A model generated the notes under the pieces. It was not told where the DNA came from. It did no database searches and was given only the letters and a program-made list of their open reading frames with translations. DNA of 58,453 bases from Clostridia bacterium (GTDB lineage Bacteria > Bacillota > Clostridia > Oscillospirales > CAG-272), in the NCBI GenBank assembly GCA_017444735.1, contig JAFSWB010000034.1:1-58453 (forward strand), read 5' to 3'. Shown here piece by piece: positions 43,727 to 51,176 of the stretch (its first letter is position 1; each line of letters opens with the position of its first letter). The translations under genes were made by a program, and so were the position numbers.

Positions 43727-45232
43727 TCAGAGCGCGGGAGTCGAGTGACGGCGTGAAGCCCACGCGTCGCTCTTCCGCGAGGTCATAAAGACGGCGGAGC
43801 AGATCCGCTGACGGATCTCATCCTTGGCGATAACGCAGTCGATATCGCCCGACGACGCTGCCTCGACGGGGTTGGCGGTCGTCTCGTTCCACATTTTTTC
43901 AAGGTCTTCCCTGCCGACGTCCTTCGTGATGTCGCCGTTATAGAGGAACGCGACGGCGGCGTCCGCCTTCATTGCGGCGATCTTCGCCGTGTCGAGCGCC
44001 ATAACGTAATCGGCGCCTATCGCTTTCGATCCGAGAACGGTAAACGCCGTCCCGTACGCCTCGCCGACGATCAGAGTGACGAGCGGAGCGCCCGCCGACG
44101 CGTACGCGGAGGCAAGCTTCGCAAGCTCGGCGGCGTAAGGAGCGCCCTCCGCCTCGGTCGAGCGTTCGAGGCCGCACGAGTCGACGACGGTGAGGACCGG
44201 TATGTTGAAGGCGTCGAAGAACGATATCATCCTCGCCGCCTTTCTCGCCGCGGCGGGAGAAAGCGCGCCGTCCGCGACGGAGCTGTCGGAAGCGACGACC
44301 CCGACCGGGATCCCGCCGAACGAGCAGAGGCCGGTGACGATACCCGTTCCCATCGGTGAATATAGCTCGAGGAATTCTCCGTCGTCAGCCGCCGCGCGGA
44401 TAAGGGTCCGCGGGTCGCCGGACGACTCGTATTCCGAAATATCCATCTGTCTGTTCACGTCGTCGCGGGAGTCGAGGATCGCGCCGCCCGCCTCGTTGTT
44501 GTCGGGAATAAAGCGAAGGAGCGAACGAACGGCGAGAAGCGATTTCCCGTCGTCCTCCGCGCGGAGGGCGACCGTGCCCTTGTCCGCCGCAAATTCCGCG
44601 CCGCCCGCTCCCTCCGCGAGGAACGGAGGCGTCACCGATATCACGCCGCCGTCGTCGACGATGACGGAGACGTCGAACATCGACGCGATGACAGCGGACG
44701 CGCCGGAGCAGTAGCCGGAGACGACCGCGATCTGCGGGACGATCCCCGACGAGCGCGATACCGCCCTCATTATCTTTCCGTAACCCGAGAGAGCCCTGAC
44801 GCCCTCCGGGACGAACGCGCCGTTGCTGTCGAAGAAGCCGACGACGGGCGCGCCGTTTTCGACGGCGAGCCGGTAAAGCTCGCATATCTTCGCCGCGTGC
44901 GCCTCGCTGACCGCGCCCCCGGTGCGGGAGAGGTCCTGGGAGAAGGCGTAAACGAGCCGCCCTCCGACCGATCCCCATCCGGTGATGACGCCCTCGAGCT
45001 CGTCCGGCTTGCCGGGATCGAACTCGGACATCCTTCTTCTGACGAACGCCCCGGTCTCCGAGAAGGTCCCCCGGTCAAAGAGAGAGACGATCCTCTCGCG
45101 CGCGGAGAGCTTGCCCTCCGCCGACGGCGCGTCGCCCTTGACGTCGGCGATCAGTTCACGGAACGCCTCGACCGTCTGTTTGCCCGTTTTTTTCAGAACG
45201 GATACGAGGGCGTTCAAATCAAAATTATCCAT
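43727..45232 (-). CDS. acyl-CoA carboxyltransferase (MmdA-like) subunit
   Basis: A 501-residue carboxyltransferase of the AccD/PCCB family, with N- and C-terminal crotonase-like halves. SGYCSGASAVIASMFD and GEAYGTAFTVLGSKAIGAD hold the oxyanion-hole glycines of each half. In family members it moves the carboxyl group between biotin and an acyl-CoA (methylmalonyl-, malonyl- or glutaconyl-CoA). It is somewhat divergent: the usual GARI loop in the N half is VISVTPPFLAEG. It is the first gene of the operon. Its acyl-CoA cannot be read from the sequence; methylmalonyl-CoA is the best guess. Confidence 0.85.
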   Translation of the reverse strand: MDNFDLNALVSVLKKTGKQTVEAFRELIADVKGDAPSAEGKLSARERIVSLFDRGTFSETGAFVRRRMSEFDPGKPDELEGVITGWGSVGGRLVYAFSQDLSRTGGAVSEAHAAKICELYRLAVENGAPVVGFFDSNGAFVPEGVRALSGYGKIMRAVSRSSGIVPQIAVVSGYCSGASAVIASMFDVSVIVDDGGVISVTPPFLAEGAGGAEFAADKGTVALRAEDDGKSLLAVRSLLRFIPDNNEAGGAILDSRDDVNRQMDISEYESSGDPRTLIRAAADDGEFLELYSPMGTGIVTGLCSFGGIPVGVVASDSSVADGALSPAAARKAARMISFFDAFNIPVLTVVDSCGLERSTEAEGAPYAAELAKLASAYASAGAPLVTLIVGEAYGTAFTVLGSKAIGADYVMALDTAKIAAMKADAAVAFLYNGDITKDVGREDLEKMWNETTANPVEAASSGDIDCVIAKDEIRQRICSAVFMTSRKSDAWASRRHSTPAL

Positions 45233-45277
45233 CAAATACCTCCGGAATCGTTTCTGTCGGTGTATTTTTCCGTTTTC

Positions 45278-45295
45278 GGAAAGCGTCAGCTTTCC
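45278..45295 (-). promoter_or_regulatory. hairpin in the 5' leader of the decarboxylase operon
   Basis: GGAAAGC and GCTTTCC flank a 4-base loop, downstream of the -10 and upstream of the start codon. No T-run follows. Confidence 0.45.
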
Positions 45296-45305
45296 CTGAA
45301 ATTAT

Positions 45306-45334
45306 ATTATAACTCCAATAAAGGAAAAATGCAA
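45306..45334 (-). promoter_or_regulatory. decarboxylase operon promoter
   Basis: On the minus strand, TTGCAT (45329-45334), 17 bases, TATAAT (45306-45311). It is divergent from the serpin promoter, only 12 bases away between the two -35 elements. Confidence 0.7.
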
Positions 45335-45346
45335 CTGTTCTCTGAA

Positions 45347-45375
45347 TTGACACGGGAGAGAATAAGTGATAAAAT
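45347..45375 (+). promoter_or_regulatory. SLH-serpin promoter
   Basis: A perfect TTGACA (45347-45352), 17 bases, TAAAAT (45370-45375), placed 33 bases before the TTG start codon. Confidence 0.7.
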
Positions 45376-45408
45376 TGAGGGAGAATACAGGAAAGGAAGC
45401 GATCTTCT

Positions 45409-47241
45409 TTGAAAACACGCAGATCGACGCGACTCTTATCCGCATTTCTCGCCGTGATCCTCACGGCGGCGCTCGCCTGCCCCGCTTTTTCCGCGAGAGA
45501 CGGTCATTTTTCAGACGTCGGGGACGACGACTGGTTCAGCCCGTTCGTCCGCTTCGTCTACGAAAAGAGGGTGATGGACGGCGTCTCCGCATCCGAGTTC
45601 GATCCCGACGGCGCCGCGAGCAGAGCGATGACGGTGACCGTTCTCCGACGGATCGCCGGCGAGCCGTCGCCGAAAGGCGACGCGCCGTTTCGCGACGTGA
45701 GGGAGGACTGGTACCGCGACGCCGTCGCGTGGGCGGCTGAAAGAGGGCTGACCCGCGGAACGGGTCCCGACACGTTCGGGCCGGACGAGCCGGTGACGCG
45801 CGAGCAGTTCGCGACCTTTATGATGAGATTTTCGGAGCTGCGCGGCGGCGACGTGACGGCGCTCGCCGATCTTTCGTCCTTCCCCGACGCCGACGAGATC
45901 GACGTTTACGCCGTCGAGGCGGTGAGTCACGCGGTCGCGACCGGCCTTATCAAGGGTTCGGCGGAAGGCGGCTCCCTCCTTATCAGACCTCACGGGGAGC
46001 TGACGCGCGCGGAGCTTGCGACGATCCTCGCGAGATATATAGAAGCGGAAGAGGAGACGGTCGAGGACGACAGCGTGACGACCTGCCTCTCCGCGGGCAT
46101 AAGACCGCGTCCGGTCGATGGAACCGCGGACAAGGTCGCGGGAAGCGCGGCGCTCACGGATTTTGCCCTGAGATTGCTCCGCGGAGCGCGTGACGAGGGA
46201 GACGACAATCTCGTCTCTCCGCTTTCCGTCGCCTTCGCTCTCGCGATGACTGAGAAAGGCGCGAAGGGCGAGACGAAGGAACAGATGGAAAAGGCGCTCG
46301 GACTCTCCGAGGATGAAACGGATCTCTTCCTCCACGAGCTCGGCGAATCGATCGAAGCCGAGGAGGACGCCAGGCTGAGCGTCGCGAACTCTGTCTGGTT
46401 CACCTCATCGGGCCGTTTCATGGCGAACGAGGATTTTCTCCGCTTCAACGCCGATTACTTCGGAGCCGACATCTTCAAGACGCCGTTCGACGCGACGACG
46501 CTCCGCGATATAAACGGATGGGTCAATGAAAAGACGCACGGGATGATCCCGGAGATCCTCGACCGGATCCCCTATAACGCCGTGATGTACCTGATAAACG
46601 CTCTCGCGTTCGAGGCCGACTGGGCGCGCAAATACGCCGCGACCGACCTGACGGACGGCACGTTCACCCGAGAGGACGGCGAGGAAGTCGGGGTCGACTT
46701 CATGCGCTCGGAGGAGCACGCGTTCATCGAGGACGGAGGGGCCGTCGGATTCATCAAGAACTACGAGGGCGGCAAGTACGCGTTCGCCGCGATCCTTCCC
46801 GAGGAAGGCGCGACCGTTTCGGATTACCTCGCGTCGCTCGACGGGGAGCGGCTTTCCGCGATCCTCGGCGGCGCGCGCCGCGCGAAGGTCAACGCATATC
46901 TGCCGAAATTCGAGACGGAGTTCAACAGAGAGCTCTCCGCCGTTCTCAAAGCGATGGGGATGACGCTCCCGTTCGATGAGGACAGAGCGGATCTCAGCGG
47001 TCTCGGCGTCTCCCTCGTCGGGAACCTCTATATTTCGAGAGTGATCCACAAGACGTTCATCTCCGTCACGGAGAGCGGGACGAGGGCGGGCGCCGCGACG
47101 GTCGTCGAGATCGTCGAGAAGAACGCCGCGCCCGATCCCGACGTCAAGACGGTCCGGCTCGACAGACCGTTCCTCTATATGATAATCGACACGGAAACGA
47201 ACGTTCCGATCTTCATAGGAACGCAGGAAGCGATGGGATAA
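45409..47241 (+). CDS. cell-wall-anchored serpin with N-terminal SLH domains
   Basis: A 610-residue exported protein. A signal peptide (about 1-29, ending PAFSARDG) is followed by three SLH domains at about 33-210 (e.g. FSDVGDDDWFSPFVRFVYEK; each ends in a TRE/TRAE-like motif), which bind the wall polymer. The serpin fold is at about 230-608, with NLVSPLSVAFALAM at strand/helix B and the breach/shutter residues in place. The reactive-centre hinge is ESGTRAGAAT at 555-564; by alignment with antitrypsin P1-P1' would be K571-N572. The hinge looks inhibitory (small residues P12-P9, Thr at P14 and P8). Starts with TTG after GGAAAGGAAG. Expected to trap trypsin-like proteases outside the cell. Confidence 0.9.
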   Translation: MKTRRSTRLLSAFLAVILTAALACPAFSARDGHFSDVGDDDWFSPFVRFVYEKRVMDGVSASEFDPDGAASRAMTVTVLRRIAGEPSPKGDAPFRDVREDWYRDAVAWAAERGLTRGTGPDTFGPDEPVTREQFATFMMRFSELRGGDVTALADLSSFPDADEIDVYAVEAVSHAVATGLIKGSAEGGSLLIRPHGELTRAELATILARYIEAEEETVEDDSVTTCLSAGIRPRPVDGTADKVAGSAALTDFALRLLRGARDEGDDNLVSPLSVAFALAMTEKGAKGETKEQMEKALGLSEDETDLFLHELGESIEAEEDARLSVANSVWFTSSGRFMANEDFLRFNADYFGADIFKTPFDATTLRDINGWVNEKTHGMIPEILDRIPYNAVMYLINALAFEADWARKYAATDLTDGTFTREDGEEVGVDFMRSEEHAFIEDGGAVGFIKNYEGGKYAFAAILPEEGATVSDYLASLDGERLSAILGGARRAKVNAYLPKFETEFNRELSAVLKAMGMTLPFDEDRADLSGLGVSLVGNLYISRVIHKTFISVTESGTRAGAATVVEIVEKNAAPDPDVKTVRLDRPFLYMIIDTETNVPIFIGTQEAMG

Positions 47242-47266
47242 AACGGATTCGGATCATTCAATCCGG

Positions 47267-47303
47267 AAAAAGAAAAACAGGCAAGACAGCCTGTTTTTCT
47301 TTT
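47267..47303 (+). terminator. serpin gene terminator
   Basis: AAAAGAAAAACAGGC and GCCTGTTTTTCTTTT pair around AAGACA. A-rich on the left and T-rich on the right, so it may also work from the other side. Confidence 0.85.
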
Positions 47304-47426
47304 GGTTTATGGGTTATTAATTTACCCGAGACGTTCAAACGCCGTGGGTTATGTGTTCCAGGGCAACTCCTCTCATCCCCATTCAGGGCACACCTTTTTA
47401 TTCCCGTCTATGAAAGTTTTAATCGT
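47304..47426. other. gene-free stretch with unassigned sequence
   Basis: This holds no convincing frame with a ribosome binding site. It is more GC-rich than the gene next to it and has short motifs (CCCGAGACG, CCAGGGCAACTCC) that could be a remnant or a dispersed repeat. I could not fold it into a tRNA. Confidence 0.3.
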
Positions 47427-48092
47427 TCATCGGCAAATAATCCAACTCACATACATTAACAACCCACCGACCAGAAAAGATATAATGCTCACCCAATGTC
47501 CCAAGAACTGTTTGATAATAATGGCAACATAGTTAAACAATCCAATACCAAATACAAAGCCTCCAACGCAGCCCAGCATTATCCATCCGTTTTCCCATCC
47601 GCAGTAATATCCTACTACGACGCAAAAAAGAACTGCTGGCAGAAACAATGCTATTATACCGAACAATACCAAAAAGAAATATCCGACTGGGTGTGCCGCC
47701 TTGAATTCATCATCGGATGAGGCTAAAAAAAAATGTTTATAGTTCTTAGGAGGCGTCCAACGGGAATGGGTTTTTTGGTTCTTGTTTGGTTGGCAAAAGT
47801 CAATACTCCATTCATCAATATCGACTGCTCCTATCGATATCAGTACAACATCTTCCCATCTGTCCTTTAGAGAACGTCCATTAAAAACAGGCGCCTCAAA
47901 CATTTCTCTTGCGGTCATAAACTCGCATCCGCCTTCAATATCACCATATTCAATCCAATATGGCAACGCATACTGCGGCTGATACCCTATGAAATGCTCA
48001 ATCTCCTGCGGATCGTCTTTGAAGTAAAAAGATGTACCATCAATGTCAACATGCTTTTCATCAAACAGTTTGAATAATGTTTCGAATTCCAT
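47427..48092 (-). CDS. hypothetical membrane protein in an AT-rich patch
   Basis: A 221-residue protein of unknown function. The first 135 residues are soluble and acidic/aromatic (e.g. IEHFIGYQPQYALPYWIEYG, DEWSIDFCQPNKNQ), and the last 85 hold three or four transmembrane helices (FFLVLFGIIALFLPAVLFCV and after). GGAGG six bases before the ATG is a good ribosome binding site. Its base composition is far more AT-rich than its neighbours on both sides, so it was probably acquired. I do not recognise a family. Confidence 0.7.
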   Translation of the reverse strand: MEFETLFKLFDEKHVDIDGTSFYFKDDPQEIEHFIGYQPQYALPYWIEYGDIEGGCEFMTAREMFEAPVFNGRSLKDRWEDVVLISIGAVDIDEWSIDFCQPNKNQKTHSRWTPPKNYKHFFLASSDDEFKAAHPVGYFFLVLFGIIALFLPAVLFCVVVGYYCGWENGWIMLGCVGGFVFGIGLFNYVAIIIKQFLGHWVSIISFLVGGLLMYVSWIICR

Positions 48093-48296
48093 AAAGATCC
48101 TCCATGGTTCTCAGGTACTAACGACAAATACCTTCTTGGCAAAAATGAGAATAATCACAAAGAAATCATTCATTTGCTTTTTCAGACCACTCCGGGATTT
48201 ATACTTACATCGGTCTCACATTTAATGAGGATAAAATGTTTTGCCTAAAACGACACGTTTTCAGGATAAATCACTTTGCCCTATAACACCCTCTTT

Positions 48297-50150
48297 TCAT
48301 ATTCTGAGCGCCCTTGCCGCGTTGAGGACGGCGAGGACCATGACGCCGACGTCGGCGAAGATCGCGATCCACATCCCGGCGACGCCGAGCGCGCCGAGGA
48401 TCAGGCAGACCGCCTTGACGCCGAGGGCGAATATGATGTTCTCCTTCGCGATCCGCATCGTCTTTCTCGCGATACGGACGGCGAGGGGGACTTTTTTTAT
48501 ATCGTCGTCCATTATGACGACGTCAGCCGCCTCGATCGCGGCGTCGGACCCGAGCGCGCCCATCGCGACGCCGACGTCGGCGCGCGCCAGAGACGGCGCG
48601 TCGTTGATCCCGTCGCCCGCGTAGATCACGGGCGAGGAGGAGCCTGCGATTATTTTTTCGAGTTCTCCGACCTTATCGGACGGCAAAAGCTCCGCTCTGA
48701 CAGAGCCGACGCCCGTCTTCTCCGCGACGAGACGCGCGGAATCCCCGCGGTCGCCGGTCAGCATATACGAATCGGATACGCCGAGTCCGCGGAGCGCGTC
48801 GAGGGCGGCTTTCGAATCGTCCTTCACGCGGTCGGACGCGGTGATATATCCGACGGTCTCCCCGTCGACCGTCACGGCGACCGTGACTCCGACCTTCGCC
48901 CGGTCGGGGGACGAGTCGCGTCCGACGGTGACGCGGCGGTCAAGGACCGTCGCCTCGACGCCGCGGCCCGCGATCTCCTTTATATCCCTGACGTCGTCTT
49001 TCCCGGGCGCCGCGCCGTACGCGGCGCGGATCGCGGCGGCGACGGGATGCGTGCTTACCGCCTCGGCGAACGCCGCGTATTTCAGGACGTCGCCCTCTTC
49101 CATCGGACCGCAGACGGTGACGTCGGTCACGGCAAAGCGTCCCTCCGTCAGCGTCCCCGTCTTGTCGAAGACGACGGCGCCGGCGCGCGCGAGCGTTTCG
49201 AGATAGTTCGAGCCCTTGACGAGTATTCCGTTATGCGAGGCGCATCCGATCCCGCCGAAGAACGTCATCGGGATCGAGAGCACGAGAGCGCACGGACAGC
49301 TTATTACGAGAAACGTGAGCGCGCGCCTCAGCCATTCCGAAAACTCCCATCCGCCGCCGCACAGTCTTATCACGACCGGCGGGACCGCGAACAGCGCGAG
49401 CGCGAGCGCGCAGACGGCGGGAGTGTATATCTTCGCAAATTTGGTTATGAACGCCTCGGGCTGCGATTTGCGGCTGACCGAGTCCTCGACGAGCTCGAGG
49501 ATACGCGACACGGTCGACTCTCCGAACTCCTTCGTCGTTCTGACCGTCACGGCGCCCGTGAGATTGATCGAACCGCTGACGATCGCGTCGCCCGCTTTCG
49601 CTTCGACGGGAAGAGATTCGCCCGTCAGGGCGCTCGTATCGAGCGACGTTTCGCCCTCGACGATCACGCCGTCGAGCGGGACCCTCTCGCCGGGGTTGAC
49701 CGCGATCAGCGACCCCGCGGGGACGTCCTCCGGGTCGACCTTTTCGGCGCATCCGTCCGTCAGAAGATTGGCGACGTCGGGACGGATCGCGGTGAGAGAG
49801 GCGATGCTGTGTCTGCTCTTCCCCACGGCGACGCTCTGAAAGAGCTCTCCGACCTGATAAAAGAGCATTACCGCCGCCGCCTCGGGATAGTCCGATATCA
49901 CGATCGCGCCGAGCGAGGCGACCGCCATCAGGAAGTTCTCGTCGAAGACCTGACCGCGGACGATCCCGCGAAGGGCGTCCCACAGGACGTCGTATCCGAC
50001 GATCAGATACGAGAGCAGGAAAAACGAGCGGGAAATCCACACGTTCAGCCCGTCGATCCTCCCGAGAACGATCCCGGCGGCGAAGACCGCGGCGGCGGAG
50101 AGGATGCGGCAAAGCATCCTCTTCTGCTTTTTCGTGAATCTGTATTTCAT
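48297..50150 (-). CDS. heavy-metal-translocating P1B-type ATPase
   Basis: Exports a divalent or heavy-metal cation at the cost of ATP. At 617 residues it has the TGES actuator motif, the metal-binding CPC of VISCPCALVLSIPMTFF, the phosphorylation site DKTGTLTEG, the STHPVAAAI (HP) motif and GDGINDAPSLARADVGVAMG. It lacks an N-terminal HMA domain, which is encoded separately just upstream. The CPC motif and the SmtB-type regulator point to Zn2+/Cd2+ export, although the CPC group also includes Cd/Zn/Pb and, less often, copper types. It follows the HMA gene by five bases. Confidence 0.93.
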   Translation of the reverse strand: MKYRFTKKQKRMLCRILSAAAVFAAGIVLGRIDGLNVWISRSFFLLSYLIVGYDVLWDALRGIVRGQVFDENFLMAVASLGAIVISDYPEAAAVMLFYQVGELFQSVAVGKSRHSIASLTAIRPDVANLLTDGCAEKVDPEDVPAGSLIAVNPGERVPLDGVIVEGETSLDTSALTGESLPVEAKAGDAIVSGSINLTGAVTVRTTKEFGESTVSRILELVEDSVSRKSQPEAFITKFAKIYTPAVCALALALFAVPPVVIRLCGGGWEFSEWLRRALTFLVISCPCALVLSIPMTFFGGIGCASHNGILVKGSNYLETLARAGAVVFDKTGTLTEGRFAVTDVTVCGPMEEGDVLKYAAFAEAVSTHPVAAAIRAAYGAAPGKDDVRDIKEIAGRGVEATVLDRRVTVGRDSSPDRAKVGVTVAVTVDGETVGYITASDRVKDDSKAALDALRGLGVSDSYMLTGDRGDSARLVAEKTGVGSVRAELLPSDKVGELEKIIAGSSSPVIYAGDGINDAPSLARADVGVAMGALGSDAAIEAADVVIMDDDIKKVPLAVRIARKTMRIAKENIIFALGVKAVCLILGALGVAGMWIAIFADVGVMVLAVLNAARALRI

Positions 50151-50155
50151 CGGGG

Positions 50156-50374
50156 TCAGAATTCTATCGAGCAGTCGCGTTCAACGCGGCGGCACCTTCT
50201 GAGCGCCTCTTCCATGACCGTTCTCTCGTCGGCTCCTTCCTCGAATTCGACCTTGAGCTTCAAGGTCATGAAGTTGAGCGACGCGTCGCGGACGCCGGGC
50301 GTACCCTTAACGGCGTCCTCCATTTTTGAAGCGCAGTTCGCGCAGTCTACCTCGACAGGATATGTTTTTTTCAT
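50156..50374 (-). CDS. HMA-domain metal-binding protein
   Basis: A 72-residue ferredoxin-like metallochaperone. The metal site is CANC (CxxC) in VDCANCASKMEDAV, followed by the usual VRDASLNFMTLKLKVEF strand pattern. It could be a separated N-terminal domain of the P-type ATPase that delivers the ion. It lies between the regulator gene and the ATPase gene and must be co-transcribed with them. Confidence 0.9.
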   Translation of the reverse strand: MKKTYPVEVDCANCASKMEDAVKGTPGVRDASLNFMTLKLKVEFEEGADERTVMEEALRRCRRVERDCSIEF

Positions 50375-50389
50375 TTTACCGTCTTCCTT

Positions 50390-50755
50390 TCATTCCTCAA
50401 CGTGTTCCATGCCCATACTGAGTATCGTTCTGACGTGATCGTCGTCGAGCGCGTAGAAAATGATCTTTCCGTCGCGCCTGAACTTCACGAGCTTCGCGTC
50501 CTTGAGGATCTTGAGCTGATGGCTTACCGCCGACGGGGAGAGCGACAGGAGCTGCGCCATATCGCCGACGCAGAGCTCGCTCTCGAAAAGGGCGTAAAGT
50601 ATGCGGATCCTCGTCGAGTCGCCGAAAACCTTGAAAAGCTCGGCGAGGTCGTAAAGGTACTCGTCCGCGGGCTGGCGGTCGAGGACGCGCTTCACGACGT
50701 CGGTGTGGGCCGCGAGATAATCGTTTTCGGGGGTCGCGCCGCGATTCGTATCCAT
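50390..50755 (-). CDS. ArsR/SmtB-family metal-sensing repressor
   Basis: A 121-residue winged-helix repressor. ELCVGDMAQLLSLSPSAVSHQLKILKDA is the DNA-recognition region (helix-turn-helix). The C-terminal helix carries DDHVRTILSMGMEHVEE, i.e. DxH-x10-HxxE, which is the alpha5 zinc site of SmtB and CzrA. The alpha3N site of CadC (CVC) is present only in part (ELCVGD). Metal binding should release it from the operator upstream. AGGAGG with suitable spacing precedes the ATG. First gene of the efflux operon. Confidence 0.93.
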   Translation of the reverse strand: MDTNRGATPENDYLAAHTDVVKRVLDRQPADEYLYDLAELFKVFGDSTRIRILYALFESELCVGDMAQLLSLSPSAVSHQLKILKDAKLVKFRRDGKIIFYALDDDHVRTILSMGMEHVEE

Positions 50756-50778
50756 TTTATGCCTCCTGTATTAACATC

Positions 50779-50835
50779 TGAACATTTTTACATCTGTTCA
50801 TACGTAATTATAAACTCCGCCCGCCCCGCTGTCAA
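50779..50835 (-). promoter_or_regulatory. efflux operon promoter and ArsR operator
   Basis: On the minus strand, a perfect TTGACA (50830-50835), 17 bases and a perfect TATAAT (50807-50812). Immediately after it the inverted repeat TGAACA-N10-TGTTCA (50779-50800) covers the start of transcription. This is the usual type of site for SmtB/ArsR proteins. Confidence 0.85.
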
Positions 50836-50938
50836 CGGGTTCCCGCAAAAAAACGAATATTTTTTTCGCGGCGGGAGAAAATAAGCGGGAAAGACGGCGT
50901 GCGCCGCTCTCTCAAAAAAGCCGAAAGGACAGATAAAA

Positions 50939-51121
50939 ATGGAAAAAAAGAAAAATCACTGCATCGAGTGCACGGTCAGCCAGTGCGCCAACCACTCCTG
51001 CGACGAGAACTATTGCGCTCTCGACAAGATCCGCGTCGGCACGCATGAATCGAATCCCACCGTCTCCCAGTGCGTGGACTGCGAGTCCTTCATCCTCGGG
51101 ACGCCCTGCGATCACAAATAA
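50939..51121 (+). CDS. DUF1540 small Cys-rich protein
   Basis: A 60-residue protein with eight cysteines in the DUF1540 pattern (HCIECTVSQCANH, then DENYCALDKI, then VSQCVDCESF and TPCDHK). The spacing suggests bound metal, probably zinc or an Fe-S centre. DUF1540 proteins are common in clostridia and their function is unknown. AAAGGACAG precedes the ATG, and a perfect terminator starts 12 bases after the stop. It is transcribed alone and away from the metal-efflux operon. Confidence 0.85.
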   Translation: MEKKKNHCIECTVSQCANHSCDENYCALDKIRVGTHESNPTVSQCVDCESFILGTPCDHK

Positions 51122-51133
51122 GAAAGCGGAACG

Positions 51134-51173
51134 AAAAAGCACGGTATCGGGCGAGCCCGATACCGTGCTTTTT
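51134..51173. terminator. bidirectional intrinsic terminator
   Basis: AAAAAGCACGGTATCGGGC and its exact complement GCCCGATACCGTGCTTTTT are separated by two bases. It serves DUF1540 and the convergent purB unit. Confidence 0.95.
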
Positions 51174-51176
51174 CAC

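Noticed and set aside
47304..47426. A tRNA or small structural RNA on the minus strand
   Set aside because: Some tracts look tRNA-like, but I could not form an acceptor stem, anticodon arm and T-arm together.
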